Origin: a virus
Reading direction: 5' to 3' (one strand)
Length of the DNA: 31,461 nucleotides
Virus record (IMG/VR): IMGVR_UViG_3300025769_000505
Coordinates: 1-31,461 of that record
How positions within the stretch are numbered: position 1 is the stretch's first letter; each line of letters starts with the position of its first letter. The notes beneath the pieces are model-generated. The model was not told where the DNA came from, did no database searches, and was given only the letters and a program-made list of their open reading frames with translations. The position numbers were made by a program, and so were the translations under genes. Below are positions 1-6,073 of the stretch, piece by piece.

Positions 1-59
1 ACATCCAGACAGTCGCCCAGATACAGCGTGCAATCGCCTATGGTCACGGGTTCGGTCAT
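1..59 (-). CDS. DNA methyltransferase, N-terminal fragment (runs off left edge)
   Basis: Only the first 19-20 codons are inside the window. The reading frame opens with MTEPVTIGDCTLYLGDCLDV. The repeated G-D-C pattern is the usual start of phage N6-adenine or N4-cytosine DNA methylases, where it precedes the first conserved motif. The ATG overlaps the stop of the RusA-like gene (ATGA), so it is the next cistron of the left early operon. In temperate phages such solitary methylases usually modify phage DNA against host restriction or affect gene expression. The catalytic DPPY/NPPY motif lies outside the window, so target base and specificity cannot be judged. Confidence 0.65.
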   Translation of the reverse strand, partial: MTEPVTIGDCTLYLGDCLD

Positions 60-481
60 GCGGGCCTCACCGTAACCGTGCAGTGCTTGCGGTCGTTCGC
101 GTGGGTCAGCTTGGAAATGTGCAGCGCAATGATGTGCCGGTCGTCATCAATCAGGCCGTGCAGCACAAGCAGGTCCAGTGCCGCCTTGGCGTAATTGTCC
201 ACGTCCCTGCGGTCGTCACGTGGCACGACAATAGACACGTCCACATCCCCATGGATGGGCGTTGTCTCTTGCGCCTCAATGGCGTTGCCCGCCGCGCGTT
301 GCCATGTGAGATAACGCTGTGTCTTGAAGCGGCCCCGGCCCTTGCCCTTGTTGTTGGCATATAGGGAGTTCGTGGAGGGCGGGATTGGAATGCCCTCAAG
401 GCGAAGGGTGGCGGTGCTGGCAGGGAGGACACCAGCACCGCCTATGCCGCGCTCGACGCCAGGGGAAGCGGAGCGCGTCAT
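56..481 (-). CDS. rusA: RusA-family Holliday junction resolvase
   Basis: Predicted endonuclease that resolves four-way DNA junctions during phage recombination and replication. The 141-residue frame holds the RusA signature: an IPIPPSTNSLY segment near residues 31-41, then R-D-V-D-N-Y-A-K at 92-99 with D93, D95 and K99 matching the family's catalytic Asp-x-Asp and Lys, and a third acidic cluster D112-D114 (GLIDDDR). E. coli RusA is about 120 residues, so roughly 20 residues at the N terminus may be extra. A start near codon 18 (GTG) is possible, and the ATG at 481 has no strong ribosome binding site. It lies between an unassigned gene and the methylase in the left early operon. Confidence 0.85.
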   Translation of the reverse strand: MTRSASPGVERGIGGAGVLPASTATLRLEGIPIPPSTNSLYANNKGKGRGRFKTQRYLTWQRAAGNAIEAQETTPIHGDVDVSIVVPRDDRRDVDNYAKAALDLLVLHGLIDDDRHIIALHISKLTHANDRKHCTVTVRPA

Positions 482-482
482 C

Positions 483-932
483 TCAGGAAACCGCCGTTAA
501 ATGCTGCCGGAGTTCGGCATCGATGGCGTCCAGCACTGCCCTTGCGCGGGCGGTGATCTGGCCGATTTCCATGCGTTCGTGAGCGTCAATCTTGCGGTCC
601 TTCAGGGCCTCATGAACGCTTGCAACAAGGTCGGTTGCGTCCTGGTCCACCTGAATGGCGAGTTCCAGCGGACACACGCCCTTCCCCTTGATGGCGCTGT
701 TGCGGCGATCCCAGACGCTTCTGAATGGCGTCTCGCCGTGCTCCGCACACAGGCGGTCAAGAACCTGCGCCTGCCACAGAACGGGTTGCGCGGGGTTGTC
801 GGGATCGGCCCAATGATAAATCAGACTTGCGGAGCGTTCGATTGCCTCGGCAGCGGCGGTTGCGCCGACAAGTTCAATCACACGGGCCGCGGCCCATGCG
901 TGGGTCGAAGGGTCACGTTCCTTATGAAGCAT
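483..932 (-). CDS. Unassigned phage protein, possible CII-like regulator
   Basis: A 149-residue soluble protein. The ATG at 932 was chosen because an AAGGGG ribosome binding site lies just upstream; the frame also has a TTG eight codons earlier. The first 60 residues are helical and contain a turn-like stretch (GATAAAEAIERSASLIYHWA) that resembles a DNA-binding helix-turn-helix of the kind seen in phage CII-type regulators. The second half is a charged helical segment. I do not recognise a specific family. Its place in the cro-side early operon, before rusA, fits a regulator or replication accessory. The regulator reading is inference only. Confidence 0.6.
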   Translation of the reverse strand: MLHKERDPSTHAWAAARVIELVGATAAAEAIERSASLIYHWADPDNPAQPVLWQAQVLDRLCAEHGETPFRSVWDRRNSAIKGKGVCPLELAIQVDQDATDLVASVHEALKDRKIDAHERMEIGQITARARAVLDAIDAELRQHLTAVS

Positions 933-1036
933 TGTAAAATCCCCTTTTCGTTGCAATGGAATCAGGACGCGCCACGGTCCATGTTCTGGTAATGGACAAC
1001 TGGCGGCATATCTCTGAGGTTTTGGACGGCATGGGA

Positions 1037-1489
1037 CTACGCAGCCACGTCCACATTCCGCTCACGCTGGAACCGCTGGAGTTCCCGAGCATGAGAAAAA
1101 CAGGCGCTGCCCATGGAGCGATAGAGGCTGGCTTTCTGCTCGATTTCCTCATCCGTCATCTGGTGGACGGGGATGCCGATATCGTTGCCGTTACGATTGA
1201 CCACGTAATAGCGGTGGACATGCTCGTATCCAGGCAGGATGAATTGTTCGTCCTTATCGGCGTCGGGCTGGTCCCCCGCCCGCTTGTTGATGGCGCGGCG
1301 GGTCGCGTCACGGACGGTCGCGTAGCCGCACCACGTCCAGAAGTCCTTATGGTCGCCACGGATCAGGCCATCGTCATGGTTGGCGCAAATGGCGTGTGCG
1401 ATAAACTCGGCCTGCCAACCAAGATTGTCGGCGGCGCGGCGGTCAAGTTCGGCGTTGATCTCGGCGTTGATGCGGTTCTGGTAACTCAT
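1037..1489 (-). CDS. Hypothetical phage protein
   Basis: A 150-residue soluble protein with no signal peptide or membrane segment and no family I recognise. It is rich in charged and aromatic residues; the N-terminal 60 residues look helical (NRINAEINAELDRRAADN and following) and the middle holds a tyrosine/histidine cluster (PGYEHVHRYYVVNRNG). The ATG sits 3 bases after the stop of the upstream cistron, with a GGAGA ribosome binding site at the end of that gene, so translation is coupled. It belongs to the left early operon and is followed by 104 bases with no convincing gene. Confidence 0.7.
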   Translation of the reverse strand: MSYQNRINAEINAELDRRAADNLGWQAEFIAHAICANHDDGLIRGDHKDFWTWCGYATVRDATRRAINKRAGDQPDADKDEQFILPGYEHVHRYYVVNRNGNDIGIPVHQMTDEEIEQKASLYRSMGSACFSHARELQRFQRERNVDVAA

Positions 1490-1492
1490 CTG

Positions 1493-2170
1493 TTATTCTC
1501 CAAGATTGACGACGAAGCGGTCGAGCCATGCGTCGATGGTCGCGACATGCTTGCGAAGGTCTGCGGTTTCGTGGGGCATCACCGCGCCTGCGACGGTCGT
1601 TGCGTCGTTCGTGCGGCAGAACTGGGCGAATTGTTCGACGGTCCCCAGAAGTTCGGTTGCCGCACCAAAACCGACGGGCCGAACCTTCGTCATGATTGCT
1701 TCAACGGCGGGGGATACGTCGGGACGTTTCTTCGTGCCGATAGCAGCAAGCGCGGTCACGGTCGGGGGCGCATCACCATCAACAGCATTCTCGAAACGAT
1801 CTTCGGGGACGTTGGCAACGCGCACGGCGGTCTTGATCTGGCGTTCGCCCATGCCCGCATCGCGCCCGACTTCGTAGCGGTTAAAATGGACGCTGCCGTC
1901 CTTTTTAGCGTTTGGCAGGTTTTGCCCCTGCCGCGCGTCATACTGCTTGAGCAGCTCACCACACCGACGAACGGCGCGGGCCTGGATACGGTCGGCCATC
2001 TTGCGGAGCGTGTCGTCATCGGCCTGCTTGGCGTAGGACGCGAGGGCTTCCGCCTTGTTCGCCCACTCTTGACACTCATCAACGCTGGCGCAGTTGGCGA
2101 GCGCATTTTTAGCGTGTTCGTAGGCGGCGGGGAGCCGCGCACCGCTTATGTCAATGCTGGCGGGGATCAT
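1493..2170 (-). CDS. Conserved phage/mobile-element protein with possible helix-turn-helix
   Basis: A 225-residue soluble protein opening with MIPASIDISGARLPAAYEHA. I recall related, functionally unassigned proteins in many alphaproteobacterial prophages, but cannot search to confirm. Residues about 15-75 form a charged helix bundle, ending in an IQARAVRRCGELL-like helix. Residues about 95-125 (YEVGRDAGMGERQIKTAVRV) look like a ParB/KorB-style helix-turn-helix, so DNA binding is likely but not proven. Its ATG overlaps the stop of the Cro-like gene (ATGA). Position directly after cro suggests early expression and a role in DNA metabolism or regulation. Confidence 0.7.
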   Translation of the reverse strand: MIPASIDISGARLPAAYEHAKNALANCASVDECQEWANKAEALASYAKQADDDTLRKMADRIQARAVRRCGELLKQYDARQGQNLPNAKKDGSVHFNRYEVGRDAGMGERQIKTAVRVANVPEDRFENAVDGDAPPTVTALAAIGTKKRPDVSPAVEAIMTKVRPVGFGAATELLGTVEQFAQFCRTNDATTVAGAVMPHETADLRKHVATIDAWLDRFVVNLGE

Positions 2171-2370
2171 GCGGCCTCTCCCGGTAGGTCAAAAAAGTCG
2201 TTGGGCTGCACCTGCCCGCCCGTCTCACGGATGATTGCGCGCATGGTTTTCTGTCCGGGGATGTGCTTCCCGTGGACTATCCGGTGCATGGTGGAAACAT
2301 CGACACCGACGGAACGGGCAAGCGCCGTCACGGTCAGGTCGTTCTCGCGGAGGTAAGTGGTCAGTTTCAT
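2167..2370 (-). CDS. Cro-like helix-turn-helix regulator
   Basis: A 67-residue DNA-binding protein, first gene of the leftward operon and divergent from the CI-type repressor. The sequence MKLTTYLRENDLTVTALARS followed by VGVDVSTMHRIVHGK is a compact XRE/Cro helix-turn-helix: helix 2 at about residues 13-20, recognition helix at about 24-33. There is no second domain. The frame stays open 12 codons upstream to a TTG, but that extension would code through the operator, so the ATG at 2370 is preferred. No good ribosome binding site precedes it. By analogy with lambda it should bind the same operators as CI and favour lytic growth. Confidence 0.78.
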   Translation of the reverse strand: MKLTTYLRENDLTVTALARSVGVDVSTMHRIVHGKHIPGQKTMRAIIRETGGQVQPNDFFDLPGEAA

Positions 2371-2378
2371 GCGCGCAT

Positions 2379-2397
2379 ACTTGCACGAAATACAAGT
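2379..2397. promoter_or_regulatory. Left operator 1 (19-bp imperfect palindrome)
   Basis: ACTTGCACGAAATACAAGT: arms ACTTG/CAAGT match the ends of the near-perfect operator found beyond the repressor gene. It lies 8 bases upstream of the cro start codon, where bound repressor would block leftward transcription. No -10/-35 pair could be assigned with confidence here. Confidence 0.6.
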
Positions 2398-2411
2398 CGT
2401 TGGCAATCAAA

Positions 2412-2430
2412 ACTTGTATCTGATGCCGTT
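2412..2430. promoter_or_regulatory. Left operator 2 (degenerate copy)
   Basis: ACTTGTATCTGATGCCGTT matches the 19-bp consensus ACTTGCATCTGATGCAAGT at 15 of 19 positions; the left half and centre are kept and the right arm has decayed. Its centre is 33 bp from operator 1. An isolated TTGCA half-site follows at 2430-2434. It lies on the repressor side of the divergent gap, so it may serve autoregulation of the repressor. Confidence 0.55.
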
Positions 2431-2466
2431 GCAGTTTTGTGCGCCGACGGGCAAGGTCCGCCCAAC

Positions 2467-3096
2467 ATGAAACTCCGCGCACGACAACTACGGGAACAGG
2501 CCGGATACAATCTGGCCGAAGCCGCTGAACGCCTCGGCATCACCGAGGGGCAATTGTCACGCCTTGAGCGCGGGAAGAGCGATGTAAACCTTGCGCGCCT
2601 GGAATCGCTGGCAAAGCTGTACCACTGCCAGCCAACTGACCTGATTTCCAACAACCCGCCAGTCATGCCCATTCGTGTGGTTGGCTTTGTTCAGGCGGGC
2701 ATTTTCCGTGAAGCCATTGAGTGGCCGCCCGAGGAAATTTATGTTGTGTCCGTGCCTGAAAACCCTGACTACGCCGGCTTGCCGCGCTTTGGATGGGAAG
2801 TTCGCGGCGACTCAATGGATAGGCTCTACAGTGAGGGCGATGTTGTTGTGTGTGTCCGCCCGATTGATGCGGACATGCCCAATTCAGGCGATCACGTAAT
2901 AGTACAACGCATATCCACAGACGGGCTTTACGAAGCCACGCTCAAGGAATTTCGCCAGACTGACGACGGCGAAAAATGGCTGATCCCGCATTCCTCAAAT
3001 CCCCGCTGGACACCATTCCACCTGAATGGCGATGACGGCGAGTTCGAGATTATCGGGATCGTCACCAGCTTCACCAGACACGTCCGCAAGCTCTAG
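2467..3096 (+). CDS. CI-type phage repressor, XRE helix-turn-helix plus S24 self-cleaving domain
   Basis: The lysogeny repressor, 209 residues. Residues 3-55 are an XRE helix-turn-helix (LREQAGYNLAEAAERLGITE, recognition helix near 28-37). Residues about 70-209 are a LexA/CI-like S24 peptidase: the scissile Ala-Gly is A77-G78 in VQAGIF, the nucleophile is S116 in RGDSM, and the general base is K160 in EATLKEF. All parts needed for RecA-stimulated self-cleavage are present, so the phage should be SOS-inducible. The ATG at 2467 gives the correct helix-turn-helix start; a much longer open frame from 2263 is antisense to cro. The ribosome binding site is weak (AAGG, 10 bases away). Operators lie on both sides of the gene and the last one begins two bases after the stop codon. 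Confidence 0.92.
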   Translation: MKLRARQLREQAGYNLAEAAERLGITEGQLSRLERGKSDVNLARLESLAKLYHCQPTDLISNNPPVMPIRVVGFVQAGIFREAIEWPPEEIYVVSVPENPDYAGLPRFGWEVRGDSMDRLYSEGDVVVCVRPIDADMPNSGDHVIVQRISTDGLYEATLKEFRQTDDGEKWLIPHSSNPRWTPFHLNGDDGEFEIIGIVTSFTRHVRKL

Positions 3097-3098
3097 AT

Positions 3099-3117
3099 TT
3101 TTGCGTCAGACGTAAGC
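3099..3117. promoter_or_regulatory. Right operator A
   Basis: TTTTGCGTCAGACGTAAGC is a diverged copy of the 19-bp operator; the inner dyad TTGCGTC-A-GACGTAA is nearly perfect. It starts two bases after the repressor stop codon. First of three sites with centres at 3108, 3128 and 3151. Confidence 0.6.
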
Positions 3118-3118
3118 C

Positions 3119-3137
3119 GCTTGCATTTGCCGCAAGA
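3119..3137. promoter_or_regulatory. Right operator B
   Basis: GCTTGCATTTGCCGCAAGA keeps the CTTGC/GCAAG arms of the consensus with a changed centre. Its centre is 20 bp (about two helical turns) from operator A, a spacing that permits cooperative binding on one face of the DNA. Confidence 0.6.
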
Positions 3138-3141
3138 AAGT

Positions 3142-3160
3142 ACTTGCATCTGATGCAAGT
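3142..3160. promoter_or_regulatory. Right operator C (near-perfect palindrome)
   Basis: ACTTGCATCTGATGCAAGT has 9-bp arms that are exact inverted repeats around one central base. It is the strongest site and serves as consensus for the other four. It covers the -35 element of the proposed rightward promoter, so occupancy should shut off the right early operon. Confidence 0.75.
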
Positions 3161-3172
3161 CCGGATTACGTT
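3144..3172 (+). promoter_or_regulatory. Candidate rightward early promoter
   Basis: TTGCAT at 3144-3149, a 17-base spacer and TACGTT at 3167-3172 form a moderate sigma70-like promoter whose -35 lies inside operator C. It would start a transcript with a leader of about 115 bases before the first gene at 3296. The elements are weak matches; the placement rests mainly on overlap with the operator. Confidence 0.4.
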
Positions 3173-3251
3173 CTCCCTATCGCCACACCAGCGATGGGAC
3201 CGCCCGACCACACAGGGCCACACAAACAGGAGTGAGTTCTGGGTTGGTTAC

Positions 3252-3278
3252 GGGGCGGGGGAACTTGGCTCCCGCCCC
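3252..3278 (+). other. G+C-rich hairpin in the right-operon leader
   Basis: GGGGCGGG at 3252-3259 pairs perfectly with CCCGCCCC at 3271-3278 around an 11-base loop, 7 bases before the AAGGGAC ribosome binding site of the next gene. No T-tract follows, so it is not a standard terminator. It could slow ribosome loading, stabilise the mRNA or act in antitermination. Apart from the operators, the 199 bases between the repressor and the gene at 3296 hold nothing else I can identify. Confidence 0.45.
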
Positions 3279-3295
3279 ATCCAGACAAGGGACAC

Positions 3296-3580
3296 ATGGA
3301 CAGCTTCTATCACGACTTCTGCTTCAGCAGTTTGGCCCACGGCGTCAAGGACGTGGAAGGCCGCATTGAGGTGTCGTTCACGGACCCCGGCGAGTTCAGC
3401 TTAGGCCCGGTCGAAATCATCACGGGATACGAGCGCGACCACCACGGACATTTCGTGTGGCACCACGCGCCCCTCCCTGATGACGCATTCAGCAAGGCGT
3501 TGGAAGCCATGATCCTTGCCGATCTGGACCACGCCGAAATCGCCACGGCGGCGATGGAACGCGCGAGGGACGCGGCATGA
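3296..3580 (+). CDS. Hypothetical early phage protein
   Basis: First gene of the right early operon, 94 residues, acidic and soluble, with no family I recognise. It has a histidine-rich centre (ERDHHGHFVWHHAPLPDD) that could bind a metal ion, and a helical C terminus. The ATG is preceded by AAGGGAC, and its stop overlaps the next start (ATGA), so it is translationally coupled to the 114-residue protein downstream. It should be repressed in the lysogen because it lies directly downstream of the three right operators. Confidence 0.65.
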   Translation: MDSFYHDFCFSSLAHGVKDVEGRIEVSFTDPGEFSLGPVEIITGYERDHHGHFVWHHAPLPDDAFSKALEAMILADLDHAEIATAAMERARDAA

Positions 3581-3921
3581 AAGCCACCTTTGAAGCCGAC
3601 GAGGACGGGACGGTGTTCCTCGAAATGGACGATGGCGGCGTTGATATCCAGCACCCCATCCACGGCAAGATTTACCTCACATGGCGGGAGTTGGCGCGCA
3701 TCAGTAACGCCGCACAGCACGTCCACCACCGCAACGCTGCATTTGGCAGTGAAGATGATCCGAATATCGGATGGCGCGGTGAGTGTGGCGACGACATTGG
3801 TCGCTTCTATTGCGAGTTCTGCGCCGCCCGCCACCACGAATGCACAGAGCAACCCCACGCGGACGATTGCCCAATCACCATCGCCCGCGCCGCTCTGGCC
3901 CTCGCAAAAGGAGAGACGTGA
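3577..3921 (+). CDS. Hypothetical early protein with a Cys/His cluster
   Basis: A 114-residue soluble protein. The N-terminal half looks like mixed strand and helix. Near residues 78-98 it has C-x2-C-x5-H-x-C and a later C (YCEFCAARHHECTEQPHADD then C), a spacing that could hold one zinc ion. No family is recognised. Start and stop overlap both neighbours (ATGA upstream, TGATG downstream), as in the rest of this compact operon. Function unknown; a small zinc-binding accessory protein is a guess from the cysteines alone. Confidence 0.65.
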   Translation: MKATFEADEDGTVFLEMDDGGVDIQHPIHGKIYLTWRELARISNAAQHVHHRNAAFGSEDDPNIGWRGECGDDIGRFYCEFCAARHHECTEQPHADDCPITIARAALALAKGET

Positions 3922-4103
3922 TGAAGGAACTCTACATCCAGGCCCACGAAGAACTCATTGAGGAAATGTTGGAAGAACACCCCGACATGGACGAGGCCGA
4001 AGCCTACGACAAGACGGCTGTCGCGGCGTTTGATCGCATGAGGGACAAATACGCCGACATGATCGACCGCGTGAGCATGGAGCGGAAGGACGGTGTGAGA
4101 TGA
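3921..4103 (+). CDS. Small acidic hypothetical protein
   Basis: A 60-residue, strongly acidic, almost wholly helical protein (EELIEEMLEEHPDMDEAEAY followed by a mixed-charge helix). The ATG directly follows an AAGGAG ribosome binding site inside the end of the previous gene. It overlaps the next gene by ATGA. Its pattern (a short helix, then P-x-M-x-x-x-E-A-Y) recurs in the 49-residue protein at 5156-5305 (DPTMTPEEAYEIVW), so the two may be distant relatives. Function unknown. Confidence 0.6.
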   Translation: MKELYIQAHEELIEEMLEEHPDMDEAEAYDKTAVAAFDRMRDKYADMIDRVSMERKDGVR

Positions 4104-4258
4104 AATTCCTGGCCCGATTGCACCGCCGCCGCATGGCAGAGAAACACTGGGAGGCAGAACGCGCCAAGCTGATGGCCTTCCGCACACCCCTCAACATGCG
4201 CTTGCTGGAGGTCATGCACCTTCGGCACACACGTAAACCAACGGGAGAATGGTCATGA
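4100..4258 (+). CDS. Small basic hypothetical protein
   Basis: A 52-residue basic protein read directly from the sequence: MKFLARLHRRRMAEKHWEAE, then a short helix and a basic tail ending KPTGEWS. Its ATG overlaps the upstream stop (ATGA) and its TGA overlaps the downstream ATG at 4255 (ATGA). This tight coupling on both sides is the main reason to accept it. Arginine-rich helices suggest nucleic acid contact, but no family is recognised. Confidence 0.55.
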   Translation: MKFLARLHRRRMAEKHWEAERAKLMAFRTPLNMRLLEVMHLRHTRKPTGEWS

Positions 4259-4455
4259 CAGACCAGGACGAAGACGACTTCGCCAGATTTGACGGGAACC
4301 ACCTTGCGCGTCATGCGCGGCATCTCGGCAAGTTCTGGCGCAAGAACAACCGCCTTCCATACCCCGCAGGGAATGATGTGCGGGAGGCGTACGAAGTCCT
4401 TGGCGAGATTGTCGCAGGGTTGGACGCGAAGAAGGAGAAAGCCAATGCCGCGTAA
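4255..4455 (+). CDS. Hypothetical early protein
   Basis: A 66-residue soluble protein. The ATG at 4255 is preferred over one two codons upstream because GGGAG lies 7 bases before it and because it overlaps the previous stop. The sequence is an acidic start followed by a basic helix (HLARHARHLGKFWRKNNRLP) and a second helix. Its end overlaps the next gene by 11 bases. No family recognised. Confidence 0.6.
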   Translation: MTDQDEDDFARFDGNHLARHARHLGKFWRKNNRLPYPAGNDVREAYEVLGEIVAGLDAKKEKANAA

Positions 4456-5146
4456 GCTAGACGACAAGATCGCCGCTGTTCTCAAAGAGCATGGGTTTGG
4501 ACCCGATGCGTGTTGGGACTGTCACGGCGTCTGGGTGGTGTACCATCGCGTTCTGGAACAGATCGCGGCACAGGCGGGCATCGCCTATGACGAGCCAAAG
4601 GTGCTGGTTGCTGAACGTGAAGCCGCCGCCATCCTGGTAACAGGCAGGCTTGCCGACAAAACGGAATGGTCTATCGGTGAAGCCGCCATCGGCATGAACT
4701 ACAAGGTGTCGGGAAAACAGGCAGGCTACCCGTTCGCCATGGCTGAGAAACGCGCAAAAGACCGCGTTATTCTCAAGCTGATTGGGCTTCATGGTCTGGC
4801 GTATTCCGAAGAGGAGGCGGACGACTTCAAGAAAAGCCCGGAACCGCGCAACGTGTCCGTGAAGGACGCCGATTGGGTGACGGGTCCGGCTAAAAACCGC
4901 GAAGAATTGCGCACAAAGTTGGAGCGTCTGCGTCACGACATTCTGGGGTGTGACGATCTGGACGAACTGAAGGGCTGGGTTCACGGCCCGGACGCCGACT
5001 TCGCTCCGCTAATCAATCAGATCAAGGGCAACTGGCCCGCCGCATGGGACAGCACAGACGACCCTGTAGGGCTGAAGCAGACCATCGAATCTCGCCGGGA
5101 CGAACTGAAGGCCCGTGAGGCCGACAACATTTCATTCGCAGCATAG
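4445..5146 (+). CDS. Conserved phage protein, possible ssDNA-annealing or replication factor
   Basis: A 233-residue protein, the largest in the right operon besides integrase. The ATG at 4445 follows a strong AAGGAG. Residues about 50-130 hold a compact domain ending in YPFAMAEKRAKDRVILKLIG, then an acidic linker and a second helical domain (residues about 155-225). The 'Y-P-F-A-M-A-E-K-R-A-K-D-R' helix is the kind of segment found in Rad52/Erf-like annealing proteins, but the match is only suggestive. Position two to four genes before a NinB-like protein fits a recombination module. I would label it unknown in a strict annotation. Confidence 0.7.
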   Translation: MPRKLDDKIAAVLKEHGFGPDACWDCHGVWVVYHRVLEQIAAQAGIAYDEPKVLVAEREAAAILVTGRLADKTEWSIGEAAIGMNYKVSGKQAGYPFAMAEKRAKDRVILKLIGLHGLAYSEEEADDFKKSPEPRNVSVKDADWVTGPAKNREELRTKLERLRHDILGCDDLDELKGWVHGPDADFAPLINQIKGNWPAAWDSTDDPVGLKQTIESRRDELKAREADNISFAA

Positions 5147-5155
5147 GAGGCGACA

Positions 5156-5305
5156 ATGGGACGGGTCAAAGACTGGTTCATGGAAATGCAGGACGAAGCC
5201 ATCCAGACGCTTCTGGAATCCGATCCCACCATGACGCCCGAAGAGGCTTACGAAATCGTGTGGGGTGACGCCTACGCTTATGAACCGCAACAGATGGAGT
5301 ACTGA
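5156..5305 (+). CDS. Small acidic phage protein
   Basis: A 49-residue protein read from the sequence, MGRVKDWFMEMQDEAIQTLL then DPTMTPEEAYEIVWGDAY. It has the strongest ribosome binding site in the operon (AGGAGG, 5 bases before the ATG) and starts nine bases after the previous stop, so it is well supported in spite of its size. The 'GRVKDWxMEMQ' opening recalls small unassigned early proteins of other alphaproteobacterial phages. Function unknown. Confidence 0.65.
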   Translation: MGRVKDWFMEMQDEAIQTLLESDPTMTPEEAYEIVWGDAYAYEPQQMEY

Positions 5306-5306
5306 T

Positions 5307-5558
5307 ATGGCTTACGAACAACGCGACAACTCCGGCTCCCTGTTCAAGAACGACAGGAAAGAGAAGCCCGCACATGCCGACTACACCGGCCAGTGCATGG
5401 TTGGCGGCGTGGAATACTGGTTCAAGGCATGGATCAAGAACGCGGACGATCCGAGCAAAAAAACGTTCATGTCGTTCTCGTTCGATCCCAAGGACGAGCG
5501 CCAGGAACAGCGAAGCGAAGGCTACAGCGCCAAAATTGACGACGAAATCCCGTTCTAG
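5307..5558 (+). CDS. Hypothetical early phage protein
   Basis: An 83-residue protein starting MAYEQRDNSGSLFKNDRKEK. The start at 5307 is supported by GGAG upstream and by its place one base after the previous stop; a longer open frame from 5265 would overlap the 49-residue gene. The middle is strand-rich (a Y-T-G-x-C, EYWFKAWIK pattern), and the C-terminal tail is acidic and ends in DDEIPF. An acidic tail ending in a short hydrophobic motif with a beta-rich core is reminiscent of single-stranded DNA-binding proteins, but this is weak evidence. Confidence 0.65.
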   Translation: MAYEQRDNSGSLFKNDRKEKPAHADYTGQCMVGGVEYWFKAWIKNADDPSKKTFMSFSFDPKDERQEQRSEGYSAKIDDEIPF

Positions 5559-5560
5559 GC

Positions 5561-6010
5561 ATGGGCAAGAAAATCACATTCCACGTCTCGCCGTGGTTCC
5601 TGGTCCCCGTGGACGATGAAGGGCAAGCCTACATCGCAAAGCACGTCGGGCAACTGGTGCAGGGCGAATACAAGCAGCCCCGTTCACTGGATCAGAACGC
5701 GCTTTTGTGGGCTGTTGCAACAGAAGTGTTCAAGACCCTGCCCGAACGGTTCCAGCGGTGGCCTTCCGTCTATCACATGGTCAAGGCGTTGCAGCTTCGC
5801 TTGGGCCTGATTGACGAAATCGCGACGTGGGATGACGACGGCTGGAAGGTTACGGCAACCCCTTCATCCATTGCTGAAATGGACAAGGACGAAGCCACAA
5901 AGGCCGTTGACCTGCTTCTGGATGCCATGGCGCGGCTTGTGGGTGTCGATGTTGAGGAACTGAAACGCAACGCCGCTCCTGTGATTGGGGCGGGAAGGAA
6001 AGCGGCATGA
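5561..6010 (+). CDS. NinB/Orf-like recombination protein (tentative)
   Basis: A 149-residue protein. The stretch PRSLDQNALLWAVATEVFKT (about residues 40-59) resembles the R-S-L-D-Q-N-x-x-L-W-A motif of lambda NinB (Orf), a single-stranded DNA-binding recombination mediator of similar size (about 146 residues). The rest is helical, with a conserved-looking LRLGLIDE segment and an acidic C-terminal helix. It lies among recombination-type genes just before excisionase and integrase. The alternative is a DUF1367-like protein of unknown role. No catalytic residues are claimed. Confidence 0.55.
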   Translation: MGKKITFHVSPWFLVPVDDEGQAYIAKHVGQLVQGEYKQPRSLDQNALLWAVATEVFKTLPERFQRWPSVYHMVKALQLRLGLIDEIATWDDDGWKVTATPSSIAEMDKDEATKAVDLLLDAMARLVGVDVEELKRNAAPVIGAGRKAA

Positions 6011-6060
6011 ACACACGTAATGACGCCCTCGACCGCCTCAACGGAGACAGACAATACTGA
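6007..6060 (+). CDS. Possible 17-residue leader peptide
   Basis: MNTRNDALDRLNGDRQY. The ATG overlaps the previous stop (ATGA) and follows an AAGGAA element 9 bases away, so ribosomes ending the NinB-like gene could translate it. It stops 13 bases before the excisionase start. It may be a coupling peptide or simply chance. Confidence 0.3.
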   Translation: MNTRNDALDRLNGDRQY

Positions 6061-6073
6061 GTGAGGCGGGATA

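Noticed and set aside
933-1036. 36-codon frame between two left-operon genes
   Set aside because: It has no ribosome binding site, overlaps the next start out of frame and has no recognisable features.
956-2356. 466-codon plus-strand open frame
   Set aside because: It is antisense to three coupled minus-strand genes with ribosome binding sites, has low-complexity composition typical of the complement of G+C-rich genes, and would read through the cro gene.
2263-2466. N-terminal extension of the repressor from an upstream ATG
   Set aside because: It would be antisense to cro and code through the operators. The helix-turn-helix begins naturally at the ATG at 2467.
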